NCBI GenBank assembly: GCA_036268425.1
Contig: DATAUE010000114.1
Coordinates: forward strand, 62,001 to 126,000
Direction of reading: 5' to 3'
Source: DATARH01 sp036268425
Lineage (GTDB): Bacteria; Pseudomonadota; Alphaproteobacteria; ATCC43930; CGMCC-115725
DNA length: 64,000 nucleotides
Shown: in pieces, positions 50,283-59,237 of the stretch
How positions within the stretch are numbered: position 1 is the stretch's first letter
Layout: every line of letters begins with the position of its first letter
Notes under the pieces: model-generated
What the model was told of the DNA's origin: nothing
Database searches by the model: none
What the model saw: the letters and a program-made list of their open reading frames with translations, nothing else
Position numbers and translations under genes: made by a program

Positions 50283-50530
50283 TGTGCCTCGCTCCGAAAC
50301 GCCGCCAAAACCCAACACGACGAGTCTCGAGTACTTAATACCACACCGGCAACCCGGACGGAATTTCAACTCTGCCGCATCGTCGTTATAAAGGCCCGGG
50401 TTTAAGAATTGGTAATCTCCTTGACTCGGCCCCCCGGATTCAGCGCCGCCTGAAGACGGGTGACGCTGGTGTGCGATCAGAGGCAAATTACCCGCCACAC
50501 CTGTCCGTTTTCCGACGTAAGGGCGCAGAC

Positions 50531-51451
50531 ATGAGTGCGGCGTATCGTATCGGCATCGATTTGGGGGGCACCAAAATCGAGGCCGCGGTAATCGGGGCAG
50601 CAGGAGAGATATGCGACCGTCGGCGCATTGCAACTCCGATGCAAGAATATCGCGGCACGATCGCGGCGATCGCCGGCCTGGTGCGCCAGCTCGAAGCGGA
50701 GATCGGCGCTACCGCCTCGGTCGGCATCGGCATTCCGGGTACCATCGTCGCGGATACTGGGCTCGTCAAAAATGCCAATTCGACCTGGCTCAATCACCAG
50801 CCGCTCGGCCGCGATGTCGAGGCGGCGTTGCGCCGCCCCGTGCGTTTTGCCAACGACGCCAACTGCTTTGCCCTGTCCGAAGCGGTTGACGGTGCCGCTT
50901 CTGGTCTTGGCTCGGTGTTTGGTGTCATTCTCGGCACCGGCGTCGGTGGCGGCATCGTCATCGACGGCCGCATTCTGGTCGGCGCCAACGCCATTGCCGG
51001 CGAATGGGGGCACAACCCGCTGCCCGCGCCGCAATCCGGCGAGTCGCCGGGGCCACCTTGCTATTGCGGCCGCCGCGGCTGCATCGAAACGTATCTATCA
51101 GGACCCGGCCTCGCCGCGGACCATCGCCGGCACACCGGCCGTGACCTGGGCAGCCGGGCAATCGTCAATGCGGCCGAAGATGGTGATGCCGAATGCCGCG
51201 CAACGCTCGACCGCTATGCGGAGCGCCTCGCCAGGGCGCTCGCCGTCGTCATCAACCTGATCGACCCTGACGCTATCGTTCTCGGCGGCGGTTTGTCGGC
51301 GCTGAGCTTTCTCTACGACGCCGTGCCTTCACGCTGGGGCGCCCACATCATGTCGGATCGGGTTGTCACCCGGCTGCTACGGCCGCGGCACGGCGATTCG
51401 AGCGGAGTGCGCGGCGCCGCATGGTTGTGGCCGCGAGATCCCCTCGGATGA
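50531..51451 (+). CDS. ROK-family sugar kinase
   Basis: A 306-residue kinase. The ATP-binding start is RIGIDLGGTKIEAAVI, and IGATASVGIGIPGTIVADTG with NDANCFALSEAVDGAA (catalytic aspartate) and FGVILGTGVGGGIVIDGRIL follow. The ROK zinc motif is in PPCYCGRRGCIETYLSGPGL. This pattern fits fructokinase, glucokinase or N-acetylmannosamine kinase; substrate is not readable. It begins 248 bp from the divergent divK start. AAGGG is 8 nt before the ATG. dinB overlaps its stop by 4 bp. Confidence 0.92.
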   Translation: MSAAYRIGIDLGGTKIEAAVIGAAGEICDRRRIATPMQEYRGTIAAIAGLVRQLEAEIGATASVGIGIPGTIVADTGLVKNANSTWLNHQPLGRDVEAALRRPVRFANDANCFALSEAVDGAASGLGSVFGVILGTGVGGGIVIDGRILVGANAIAGEWGHNPLPAPQSGESPGPPCYCGRRGCIETYLSGPGLAADHRRHTGRDLGSRAIVNAAEDGDAECRATLDRYAERLARALAVVINLIDPDAIVLGGGLSALSFLYDAVPSRWGAHIMSDRVVTRLLRPRHGDSSGVRGAAWLWPRDPLG

Positions 51452-52719
51452 TTGCGGTTCTGTGCCGAGACTGCACCGCGTTATGGCGCTGCGATGAGGC
51501 GCCGGGGCGCTGCGCCAGATGCGGTTCGCCGCGTCTGATGGCGCATGCCGAACTCGCCGATCTGGCAATCGCCCACCTGGATTGTGATGCGTTTTATGCC
51601 ACCGTCGAAAAGCGCGATCGGCCCGAACTGGCGGAGCGGCCGGTTATCGTCGGCGGCAGCGGCGGGCGCGGTGTCGTGCTGGCGTGCTGCTATGTCGCGC
51701 GAATGTACGGTGTGCGCTCGGCGATGCCGATGTTCAAGGCGCTCGCCGCCTGCCCCGATGCTACAGTGATCCGGCCGGATATGGCGAAGTACCGCGAGGT
51801 CGGTCGTGCCGTCCGCACCGAGATGCAGCGCCTGACACCGCTTGTCGAGCCGCTGTCGATCGATGAGGCATTTCTGGATCTGCGCGGCACCGAGACGGTG
51901 CACGGCGCGGTTCCCGCACAGTTGCTGACAGCCCTAGCCCGGCGAGTCGAAGCGGCACTGGGGATCACCGTCTCGATCGGGCTAAGCTACAACAAATTCC
52001 TCGCCAAGCTCGCTTCCGATCTCGACAAGCCGCGCGGCTTCGCGGTGATCGGCCGCGCCGAAGCTCCCGCCTTTCTCGCGGACAAGCCGGTCGGCTGGTT
52101 GTGGGGGGTCGGCGGCGCGATGCAACGGCGGCTCGCGGCCGACGGCATTATGCGGATCGGCCAGTTGCGCGCCCTCGATCCGAAAGAGTTGGCGCAGCGC
52201 TACGGCCGGCTCGGGGCACGATTGGCGCTGCTGGCGCACGGCGAAGACAACCGTGTGATCGACCCGGAAGGCCGGGCGCGCTCGATTTCCGCGGAGACCA
52301 CCTTCGTCCGCGACGAAAGCAATGCCGAGGCGTTGGCCCAGGCGCTATGGCCGTTATGCGAAAAGGTCGCGGCCCGGATGAAGCTAAGCGCGCTCGCCGC
52401 CGGCACGGTCACGCTGAAGCTGAAGACTGCGGATTTCCGCCTGCGCAGCCGCTCGCGGCGCCTCGCGGACCCAACGCAACTCGCCGACACGCTGTTCCGC
52501 ACCGCGCGCCATCTGCTGGAGGCCGAAGCGGATGGTGCCACCCTGTTCCGCCTGATCGGAATCGGCGCCGACGCACTGGTCGACAGTGCGGCGGCCGATC
52601 TGCCAACGCTTTTCGATGACGACCGCCGGCCGAGTCACCTGGAAGCCGCGATCGACGGCATTCGCCAGCGGCATGGCCACGACGTCATTCAACTCGGCCG
52701 CACCCTGCCGAAATGCTAA
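51448..52719 (+). CDS. dinB: DNA polymerase IV with N-terminal zinc-ribbon
   Basis: A 423-residue Y-family translesion polymerase. An N-terminal zinc-ribbon (CRDCTALWRC...CARCGSPRL, residues about 6-32) precedes the catalytic palm with IAHLDCDAFYATVEKRDRPE, RGVVLACCYVARMYGVRSAM and the metal-binding SIDEAFLDL. FLAKLASDLDKPRGFAVI and the little-finger domain follow. The likely clamp-binding motif is LPTLFDDD near the C-terminus. The zinc-ribbon form is common in Rhodospirillales. The ATG overlaps the ROK gene stop (ATGA), so a co-transcript is likely. Confidence 0.95.
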   Translation: MIAVLCRDCTALWRCDEAPGRCARCGSPRLMAHAELADLAIAHLDCDAFYATVEKRDRPELAERPVIVGGSGGRGVVLACCYVARMYGVRSAMPMFKALAACPDATVIRPDMAKYREVGRAVRTEMQRLTPLVEPLSIDEAFLDLRGTETVHGAVPAQLLTALARRVEAALGITVSIGLSYNKFLAKLASDLDKPRGFAVIGRAEAPAFLADKPVGWLWGVGGAMQRRLAADGIMRIGQLRALDPKELAQRYGRLGARLALLAHGEDNRVIDPEGRARSISAETTFVRDESNAEALAQALWPLCEKVAARMKLSALAAGTVTLKLKTADFRLRSRSRRLADPTQLADTLFRTARHLLEAEADGATLFRLIGIGADALVDSAAADLPTLFDDDRRPSHLEAAIDGIRQRHGHDVIQLGRTLPKC

Positions 52720-52736
52720 AGGGTGCGTGCGCCGGG

Positions 52737-53573
52737 TTAACAGCCTGGCTTCGGCAGCGCTTCGATGTCGTCGAGCTTGGCGTGGATCGCGTAATCGCCG
52801 TAATCGATCACCATGTCACGCGACACGCCGTTGTCGAGCAGCAGCATGCCAAGCTCGTAATCCGGCTTTTCCGCCTTGGGATCGGCTGGGAAAAACGCCA
52901 GCCGCACCCGCCAGCCCGGCCGGTTCAGCAGCGGGCTTTTCTTGGCTGCTTCGGCATCAGGTTCGATCCGCGGTCCGATGACGGCCGACACCAGCACGGC
53001 ATTCTCCACCGTCGCCCCGTCGAACACATGCCGCGAGATAAAGGTCTCGCCGGCCTTGGCTTTTTCCAGCAGCAGGAGCGTGTGTGCACTTGGAAACAAG
53101 GCACCGGCCGGCAGCGCGAAACTCTTGCCCGCGGGCTTCTCGAAATCGGCGCTGCCGCCTTTATCCGGCCCGTCGAGCTTGGCGGCACCGCGGATTTCGT
53201 CTTCGTCGGCGCCGTTGCGGGTTTCCTTCTGGTTGAAGCGATAGCTGAGCCCGTCTTTTGCTTCCCAAGTCACAAAGTTCGACGAGATGCTGACATCGGG
53301 CGATTCCGCGTACCCCATCTTCAGGCGATAGCGCTGCTCGATCGTCCAGCCGTCGCAGGTCTCGCCCCATTGATAAGCCATCGTGCCGGTCGCCGCGATG
53401 ACACCGGCATCGCCGGTGGCACGGCTGAGCGTCATCGAATACAGCGCGCGGTGCGGCATGATGTCGGCAGCACCCGCGGCGCCAGCAGCGCCAGCAAACG
53501 GACCGGCGAGCACCATGCACGCCAGCGCCACCGGCCGGCCAATCTTGAGCAAGCGGTCGATCATCGATAACAT
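52737..53573 (-). CDS. DUF1849/EipB-type envelope protein
   Basis: A 278-residue exported protein. The signal peptide (RLLKIGRPVALACMVLAGPF, then AGAAGAAGAAD) precedes a beta-rich mature part beginning IMPHRALYSMTL. GETCDGWTIEQRYRLKMGY (about residues 70-90) and the extreme C-terminal PKPGC each contain the cysteine that, in Brucella EipB, forms a disulphide linking the spiral ends. The family supports outer-membrane integrity and is confined to alphaproteobacteria. The start is ATG 53573 or 53564, both in a leader preceding GGGGA. It converges on dinB. Confidence 0.9.
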   Translation of the reverse strand: MLSMIDRLLKIGRPVALACMVLAGPFAGAAGAAGAADIMPHRALYSMTLSRATGDAGVIAATGTMAYQWGETCDGWTIEQRYRLKMGYAESPDVSISSNFVTWEAKDGLSYRFNQKETRNGADEDEIRGAAKLDGPDKGGSADFEKPAGKSFALPAGALFPSAHTLLLLEKAKAGETFISRHVFDGATVENAVLVSAVIGPRIEPDAEAAKKSPLLNRPGWRVRLAFFPADPKAEKPDYELGMLLLDNGVSRDMVIDYGDYAIHAKLDDIEALPKPGC

Positions 53574-53751
53574 CCCCGGTCCTGAAGCGCCCGCATCTAT
53601 GACGCCAAGCCGGAAGCGCTGCAAGGCGCATGCCCTCCCAAAGGCGTAGAGGGCCCCACTCCTGCGGTACGCCAGACAATCGGCGAGCGCGAGCTTGGCT
53701 TCGCAATTTCGCTATTTTAAGGCCGCGAAAGGACGTGGTCTCGGCAGGGTT

Positions 53752-53780
53752 TTGACCTGGCCTCTGGAAAGCCGTAAGAA
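53752..53780 (+). promoter_or_regulatory. Candidate promoter of DAHP synthase
   Basis: TTGACC (53752-53757) and TAAGAA (53775-53780) are 17 bp apart, 42 bp before the DAHP synthase ATG. The leader contains a small CGCAC/GTGCG hairpin (about 53794-53807). The -10 is only a partial match. Confidence 0.35.
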
Positions 53781-53821
53781 GCATAAGAATAACCCGCACG
53801 TTTGTGCGCAGAGGCCTTGCA

Positions 53822-55216
53822 ATGCTGGAAAAATGGACACCCAAAACGTGGCGCGACCTGCCGATCAGGCAGGTTCCGGGCTATGCCGACGCATCGGCGC
53901 TGACGCGGGTCGAGGAGACCCTGCGGCAGTATCCCCCCTTGGTCTTCGCCGGCGAAGCCCGCCGGCTCAAGGACCGGCTGGCCGATGTCGCCGCCGGCAA
54001 GGCCTTTCTGCTGCAAGGCGGTGACTGCGCCGAGAGCTTTGCCGAATTCCACCCCAACAATATCCGCGATACCTTCAAGGTGCTGCTGCAGATGGCGGTG
54101 GTGTTGACCTTCGGCGCCGCATGCCCGGTGGTCAAGCTTGGGCGGCTGGCCGGCCAGTTCGCCAAGCCGCGCTCGTCTGACACCGAGACGCAGAACGGCG
54201 TCACCCTTCCCTCCTATCGCGGCGACATCATCAACGGCCTCGATTTCGACAAGGAGGGACGGGAGCCGGATCCGCAGCGCATGGTGCAGGCCTACAGCCA
54301 ATCGGCCGCGACGCTGAACCTGCTGCGCGCCTTTGCACAAGGCGGCTACGCCGATCTGCACCGGGTGCATGCGTGGAACCAGGATTTCGTCTCCGACTCG
54401 CCGCAGGGCGAACGCTACCGCGCGCTGGCCGACCGGCTGACCGAGACGCTCGATTTCATGGCGGCATGTGGGCTCAATTCCGATACGACGCCGCAGATCC
54501 GCGAGACCGAGTTCTACACGTCACACGAGGCGTTGTTCCTCGCCTATGAGGAAGCGCTGACCCGAATCGATTCGACGACCGGCGAGTGGTACGACTGCTC
54601 GGCGCATCTGGTGTGGATCGGCGACCGCACGCGGCAGATCGACGGCGCGCACGTCGAGTTCATGCGCGGCATCAAGAACCCGATCGGCATGAAGTGCGGG
54701 CCGTCGCTCGAGCACGACGACCTGCTGCGCCTGATCGACCGGCTGAACCCGAAAAACGAGCCGGGCCGACTGACCCTGATTACCCGCATGGGTGCGGACA
54801 AGGTCGCGGCGAAACTGCCGGCGCTGATCCGCGCGGTGCGGCGCGAAGGGCGCGAAGTCGTGTGGTGCATCGACCCGATGCACGGCAACACGATCAGTTC
54901 CTCGACCGGTTACAAGACGCGGGTCTTCGACCGCATCCTCGACGAGTTGCACGCCGCGTTTGCGATCCATCTGGCCGAAGGCAGCTATGCCGGCGGCGTG
55001 CATTTCGAATTGACCGGGCAGAACGTCACCGAATGCGTCGGCGGCGCGCAGGCTATCAGCGAGGCTTCGCTCGCCGACCGCTATCACACGCATTGCGACC
55101 CGCGGCTCAACGCCAGCCAGGCGCTCGAACTCGCGTTCGAGATCGCCGAGGCGCTGAAGCGTGAGCGCCAAGGCAACGGCGCCAGCAGTTTCAGCCGGCT
55201 CGCAGCCGTATCGTGA
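53822..55216 (+). CDS. Class II 3-deoxy-7-phosphoheptulonate synthase
   Basis: A 464-residue first enzyme of the shikimate pathway (PEP + erythrose-4-phosphate to DAHP). It is the class II type used by plants, mycobacteria and many alphaproteobacteria: LLQGGDCAESFAEFHPNNIR (about residues 66-85), VVKLGRLAGQFAKPRSSDTE (about 105-124), GIKNPIGMKCGPSLEHDDLL, WCIDPMHGNTISSSTGYKTR. I took ATG at 53822 (MLEKWTPKTW), which starts the typical N-terminal helix; an in-frame upstream start exists at 53804. A nicotinate phosphoribosyltransferase begins 4 bp after the stop. Confidence 0.95.
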   Translation: MLEKWTPKTWRDLPIRQVPGYADASALTRVEETLRQYPPLVFAGEARRLKDRLADVAAGKAFLLQGGDCAESFAEFHPNNIRDTFKVLLQMAVVLTFGAACPVVKLGRLAGQFAKPRSSDTETQNGVTLPSYRGDIINGLDFDKEGREPDPQRMVQAYSQSAATLNLLRAFAQGGYADLHRVHAWNQDFVSDSPQGERYRALADRLTETLDFMAACGLNSDTTPQIRETEFYTSHEALFLAYEEALTRIDSTTGEWYDCSAHLVWIGDRTRQIDGAHVEFMRGIKNPIGMKCGPSLEHDDLLRLIDRLNPKNEPGRLTLITRMGADKVAAKLPALIRAVRREGREVVWCIDPMHGNTISSSTGYKTRVFDRILDELHAAFAIHLAEGSYAGGVHFELTGQNVTECVGGAQAISEASLADRYHTHCDPRLNASQALELAFEIAEALKRERQGNGASSFSRLAAVS

Positions 55217-55220
55217 GGCG

Positions 55221-56375
55221 ATGATGACCGGCGAGCGCGGCGGCGCATCGGCGTCGCCCGACGAGGCTGCCTCGCTCGCCGGCCGTACCGACAGCTATTT
55301 CCTGAAGACCAAAGCGATCGTCGCGCAATTCGGCGATCGCGAGGCGACCTACGCCGTCTTCATGCGCCGCCCGGTGATCTGCGCACCGCGCTTTGCCGTG
55401 GAATTTCTCGAACGTATGGCGGCGGCTCGCGGCACCCGTTTCGAGGTGGAGTTGCTGCACCCTGAAGCATCCTGGGTCGGCGCGGGCGAGCCAATCCTGT
55501 ATGTAACCGGTTCGCTGCATCAGCTGGTCGACCTCGAAACCGTGATGCTGCAGAAAATCGGCCCCGCCTGCGTCGCCGCGTACAACGCCTCCGTTATGTG
55601 CGCCGACCTGCCGAAAGTCGCGTTTCTGGCAATGGATGCTCGGCATTGTGCCGGTGCCGAGATGGCCGAGATGATGGCCTATGCGGCCTCGGTCGGCTCG
55701 GCGCATGCACGGCACGCCGCCGATGCGATCGGCTTTGTCGGCTGCGCCACGGCGGCAACCGCGGCGTTTTTCGGCCGCGACACCGGCCTTGGCACAATGC
55801 CGCATGCGCTGATCGGCTATGCCGGCTCGACCTTGCGCGCCGCCGAAATGTTCCGCGAGACCTTTCCCGACGAACCGCTGACCGTGCTGGTCGATTATTT
55901 CGGCCGCGAAACCAGCGATGCGGTTGCGGTATGCCGGCGCTTTTCCGATCTGGCGGCCGAGGGACGCCTCGCCTTTCGCATGGACACGCCGGGCGGGCGC
56001 TATTGCGAAGGGCTGGACCTCGGCCTTTCCTACGCCGTGCTGCAACAGCAAGCGCCGCAATCGATCCTCGGCTATCGCACCGAAGCCGAATTGCGCTGCC
56101 TCGTCGGCACCGGCGTTTCCGCCGCGGCGTTGTGGACGATGCGCCTTGCGCTGAACGACGCCGGCTTTCCCAACGCGAAGATCGTTGCAAGCTCCGGTTT
56201 CGGCCCGGAAAAATGCCGCATGATGGCTGCCGCGGCAGCGCCGATCGACGTGATCGGCACCGGCTCCTACCTGCCGGAATTATGGACGGAAACTTACGCC
56301 ACAGCAGACATCATCGCTTATGACGGACAACCGATGGTCAAGGTCGGTCGCGAGTTTTTGCTGCGCAAACAATAA
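55221..56375 (+). CDS. Nicotinate phosphoribosyltransferase
   Basis: A 384-residue NAPRTase that makes nicotinate mononucleotide in NAD salvage. RTDSYFLKTKAIVAQFGDRE near the N-terminus has the substrate-binding DSYFLKT, followed by EASWVGAGEPILYVTGSLHQ, DARHCAGAEMAEMMAYAAS and the phosphate-binding GTGSYLPELW near the C-terminus. Two adjacent ATGs (55221, 55224) follow GAGG. It starts 4 bp after the DAHP synthase stop, suggesting a shared transcript although the two pathways are unrelated. Confidence 0.93.
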   Translation: MMTGERGGASASPDEAASLAGRTDSYFLKTKAIVAQFGDREATYAVFMRRPVICAPRFAVEFLERMAAARGTRFEVELLHPEASWVGAGEPILYVTGSLHQLVDLETVMLQKIGPACVAAYNASVMCADLPKVAFLAMDARHCAGAEMAEMMAYAASVGSAHARHAADAIGFVGCATAATAAFFGRDTGLGTMPHALIGYAGSTLRAAEMFRETFPDEPLTVLVDYFGRETSDAVAVCRRFSDLAAEGRLAFRMDTPGGRYCEGLDLGLSYAVLQQQAPQSILGYRTEAELRCLVGTGVSAAALWTMRLALNDAGFPNAKIVASSGFGPEKCRMMAAAAAPIDVIGTGSYLPELWTETYATADIIAYDGQPMVKVGREFLLRKQ

Positions 56376-56382
56376 CCCTTAG

Positions 56383-56796
56383 TCACAGCACCTTCGTCAG
56401 CACCAAGACGCCCTTTTCCGCCGTGCCGGTCCAGCCATCCGCGCGATAGTGCCGTTCAGCCCGCGTGCCGACCTCGAGGCGTAAGGCGGCCGTTTTATGG
56501 CCGGCTTGCCGCAGCGTTTCGCAAGTAGCACGCAGCAAGGCGCGGCCGATGCCCCTGCCTTCGTCACCGGGCATCACGAGCAACGCCCAGATCGTACCGT
56601 TACGCGCATCGCCAGCGGCAAATCCACCGAGACGGCCATCGGAATCCTGCCATACGAGCAACGCGCCATCGGCAATCAGCCGCGCCGCGCCGGCGGCGGT
56701 TACCGACGCCGGATCGGACAGGCGGTCGTCGCCGGCTTTGTCGCGGATCGCCAGAATGGCGGGGATGTCGGCAGCGGTCGCCGCGCGGAGCGTCAG
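56383..56796 (-). CDS. GNAT acetyltransferase with apparent CTG start
   Basis: A 137-residue acetyltransferase. From residue 1: LTLRAATAADIPAILAIRDK is the usual N-terminal GNAT strand-helix, and IWALLVMPGDEGRGIGRALL (about residues 75-94) is the acetyl-CoA site. No ATG, GTG or TTG occurs in frame before the domain, and the first TTG (56661) would cut away the strand. A CTG at 56796-56794 overlaps the HpcH/HpaI stop TGA as CTGA and gives an intact domain, so a CTG start is most likely. Substrate unknown. It is downstream of and overlaps the aldolase gene. Confidence 0.8.
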   Translation of the reverse strand: MTLRAATAADIPAILAIRDKAGDDRLSDPASVTAAGAARLIADGALLVWQDSDGRLGGFAAGDARNGTIWALLVMPGDEGRGIGRALLRATCETLRQAGHKTAALRLEVGTRAERHYRADGWTGTAEKGVLVLTKVL

Positions 56797-57587
56797 ACTT
56801 TCAGCTCGCGCAATTGCTTTACGTCGGCGCGGCCGGCGCTGAGGATGTAGGCGATGTCGGAACCGCCGGTCAGGTAGCGCATGCCGATCTTGACCAGCCA
56901 GCTCTGGAACTCGAAATCCTGGCGCACGCCGCCGACGCCCATCGCCTTGCCGTGCTTGCGCGCGGCGCCGGCAACCTTCTCGAACGCGGCACGCATCTTG
57001 TCGGATTTGTACTGGCCCGGAATGCCCATTTCGGTCGACAGGTCACTGGCTCCGATATGCAAAACGTCAATGCCGTCCACCGCAGCGATCTCGTCGACGT
57101 TCTCGACCGCCTCGGGCGTCTCGATCATCGCCATCAGCACGGTTTCCGTATTGATGATCTGACACACCTCGGCCTGCGGGATCGCGGCATAACCGAGCTG
57201 CGGCCCGCTGCCGAAGGCCGAGCGATGGCCTTTGGGGTGGTACAGGCAGGCATCGACGATCGCCTTGGCTTCCTTGGCGTTCTGAATGTGCGGCACCATC
57301 ACGCCTTGCGCGCCGCTGTCGAGGATGCGGGTCGCATCATGCGGATCGTGCGAGGTGACACGGGCGATCGGCGTGATCCCCATGCCAAGCGCCGCGACGC
57401 ATACGCCGGCCGCGGTTTCGAGCGAGGTCGGGTTGTGCTCAAGGTCGATATAGACGGCGTCAAACCCGCACGCCGCCGCGATCATCGCGATATTCGGCGA
57501 GCGCAGCTGGTTGACGCCAAAACACAATACAAGCTGGTTGTTCTTCAGCATGCGCTTGGCATGGTTTTCGCGGATTTGCGTCGGCAC
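56793..57587 (-). CDS. HpcH/HpaI-type aldolase/citrate lyase family protein
   Basis: A 264-residue TIM-barrel aldolase. FGVNQLRSPNIAMIAAACGF, DAVYIDLEHNPTSLE with the metal-binding environment, LDSGAQGVMVPHIQNAKEAK (about residues 91-110) and MIETPEAVENVDEIAAVDGI / HIGASDLSTEMG (about 150-185) match 2-oxo-acid-forming class II aldolases such as 4-hydroxy-2-oxovalerate or HpaI-type enzymes. It would cleave a hydroxy-oxo acid from aromatic breakdown. The start ATG at 57587 leaves 395 bp to the next gene. The GNAT gene overlaps its stop. Confidence 0.88.
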   Translation of the reverse strand: MPTQIRENHAKRMLKNNQLVLCFGVNQLRSPNIAMIAAACGFDAVYIDLEHNPTSLETAAGVCVAALGMGITPIARVTSHDPHDATRILDSGAQGVMVPHIQNAKEAKAIVDACLYHPKGHRSAFGSGPQLGYAAIPQAEVCQIINTETVLMAMIETPEAVENVDEIAAVDGIDVLHIGASDLSTEMGIPGQYKSDKMRAAFEKVAGAARKHGKAMGVGGVRQDFEFQSWLVKIGMRYLTGGSDIAYILSAGRADVKQLRELKV

Positions 57588-57982
57588 GATTTCCTCCGTC
57601 GGCGGTTCGCTGGAGCATCCCGCGCTTCACCGCCGCACGCAACCGCCCTAATTACCGACAACGGCTAAGCGATTGGACCTTGAGCGACAACCCCGCCGAA
57701 CCGACGGTCGGTCTCGGATCGGACAATCATTGCAGCGGCTGGTTACCGACGTCGCAAGCCTTCGCGACGACATGCATGTGCTGACCGCGATCGTTCTTCG
57801 CCTGGATAATTCGCAGGGCGCATGCCGGGAGAGTTACGGGGGATGCACCGGCTGCACGCTTGAGCGGGCCGTGTGCGTGTGCGTCGACTGGGAGAGCAGA
57901 ATTGGGGGCGCACAGCCTTCCCGAAAAAGTCATCACCCGGCGATAAGCTCGCGTATCGTCGCAACGACCCCATATCTAATGC
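57588..57982. other. Intergenic region, no supported gene
   Basis: About 395 bp between the divergent aldolase and ureohydrolase genes. A plus-strand open frame from 57673 carries a plausible helical stretch (QRLVTDVASLRDDMHVLTAI) but then turns cysteine-rich and overlaps the ureohydrolase start in another frame. I do not accept it as a gene. The region presumably holds the divergent promoters. Confidence 0.55.
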
Positions 57983-58969
57983 ATGTCATCACATCACAAT
58001 CCGCAGCCGCTTTCCGGCATGGAGGTGCCGCGCTTTGGCGAGGTGCCGACCTTTATGCGCCTGCCGATCGAGCGTGATTTAGCAAAGCTCGACATCGCCC
58101 TCGTTGGCGTGCCATGGGATGGCGGCACCACCAATCGGCCGGGTGCGCGCCACGGCCCGCGCGAAATCCGCAATATGTCGACCCTGATGCGCCAAGTGCA
58201 TCACGTCAGCAAGGTCGCGCCCTATGAATTGTGCCGCGTCGGCGATGCCGGCGACACGCCGGTCAATCCGATCGACCTGCAGGATTCGCTGCGCCGCATC
58301 GGGGCGTTCTATACGCGGCTGCACCAGGCCGGAGCGGCGCCGCTATCGGCGGGCGGCGATCACCTGGTCACCCTGCCGATCCTGCGCGGCATTGCCCGCG
58401 AGCGGCCGGTTGGCCTCATTCACTTTGACGCGCATTCCGACACCGGCGACACCTATTTCGGCGGCGAGAAATACACCCACGGCACACCGTTCCGCCGCGC
58501 GGTCGAGGAGGGCCTGCTCGATCCGCGCCGCATTATTCAGATCGGCATCCGCGGCTCGATGTACGCGCCCGACGAGAAGGATTGGGCCGAAAGCGTCGGC
58601 ATCCGCATCGTGCATATCGAGGAGTTCTTTCGGCTCGGCACCGCGGGCGTCATTGCCGAGATCAGGCGGGTGATCGGCGACGGGCCGGCCTATGTCAGCT
58701 TTGACGTCGATGGACTCGACCCGGTCTACGCGCCGGGCACCGGCACCCCCGAGATCGGCGGCTATTCGACCGCCGAGGCGCAGGCGATGATCCGCGGCCT
58801 CGCCGGCCTCGACCTGATCGGCGGCGACGTCGTCGAGGTCTCGCCGCCGTTCGATCCCTCGGGTAATACTGCGCTCGTCGGCGCGACGATGATGTTCGAG
58901 CTTCTCTGCGTGCTGGCCCCGGCGGTGCATCGCCGCCGCCATTGCCCACCAGCTTCGAACGCCGGCTAA
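57983..58969 (+). CDS. Agmatinase / ureohydrolase family protein
   Basis: A 328-residue binuclear manganese hydrolase. The metal-binding motifs are in order: GGDHLVTLP (about residues 125-133), FDAHSDTGDTYF (about 149-160) and SFDVDGLDPVYAPGTGTPEI (about 234-253). The family cleaves agmatine, guanidinobutyrate, or other guanidino compounds to urea and an amine; the fine specificity is not readable. The ATG at 57983 has no strong Shine-Dalgarno. A clean terminator follows at 59033. Confidence 0.93.
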   Translation: MSSHHNPQPLSGMEVPRFGEVPTFMRLPIERDLAKLDIALVGVPWDGGTTNRPGARHGPREIRNMSTLMRQVHHVSKVAPYELCRVGDAGDTPVNPIDLQDSLRRIGAFYTRLHQAGAAPLSAGGDHLVTLPILRGIARERPVGLIHFDAHSDTGDTYFGGEKYTHGTPFRRAVEEGLLDPRRIIQIGIRGSMYAPDEKDWAESVGIRIVHIEEFFRLGTAGVIAEIRRVIGDGPAYVSFDVDGLDPVYAPGTGTPEIGGYSTAEAQAMIRGLAGLDLIGGDVVEVSPPFDPSGNTALVGATMMFELLCVLAPAVHRRRHCPPASNAG

Positions 58970-59032
58970 CTGGCTGAGAGGGTGCCGGGATCCCGGCCGC
59001 GGCGCTTCTCGTCCTTCCAGCCCATGTCGATC

Positions 59033-59058
59033 GCCGCCTCATCGAGGCGGCTTTTTTT
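59033..59058 (+). terminator. Rho-independent terminator of the ureohydrolase gene
   Basis: A 7-bp perfect stem GCCGCCT / AGGCGGC with loop CATCG (59033-59051) is followed at once by seven T (59052-59058). This is a textbook intrinsic terminator, 64 bp after the stop. Confidence 0.93.
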
Positions 59059-59102
59059 CGGTCGGCATCGGGTGGGCAATCCTGATCTGCCGGTACTGGC
59101 CA

Positions 59103-59134
59103 GAAAGTGCTTCGGTCACGATCGAAGCACTTTC
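59103..59134. repeat. 12-bp perfect inverted repeat before the MFS gene
   Basis: GAAAGTGCTTCG (59103-59114) and CGAAGCACTTTC (59123-59134) form a perfect 12-bp stem with an 8-nt loop GTCACGAT, between the terminator and the MFS gene, 103 bp before the MFS start. It may be an operator or an attenuator. Confidence 0.8.
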
Positions 59135-59237
59135 AGGCGAAGCCGTGGCACAGAACGCTTTCTCGCCCTCGCTCAATTCAAGGATTGGCAGCCTCTGCGG
59201 CCAAAAACCGCTGATTGCCTGCCACACGGGTAGCTGG

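Noticed and set aside
57673..58077. 134-residue open frame in the aldolase-ureohydrolase gap
   Set aside because: Overlaps the ureohydrolase start by 95 bp in another frame and its second half is cysteine- and low-complexity-rich.
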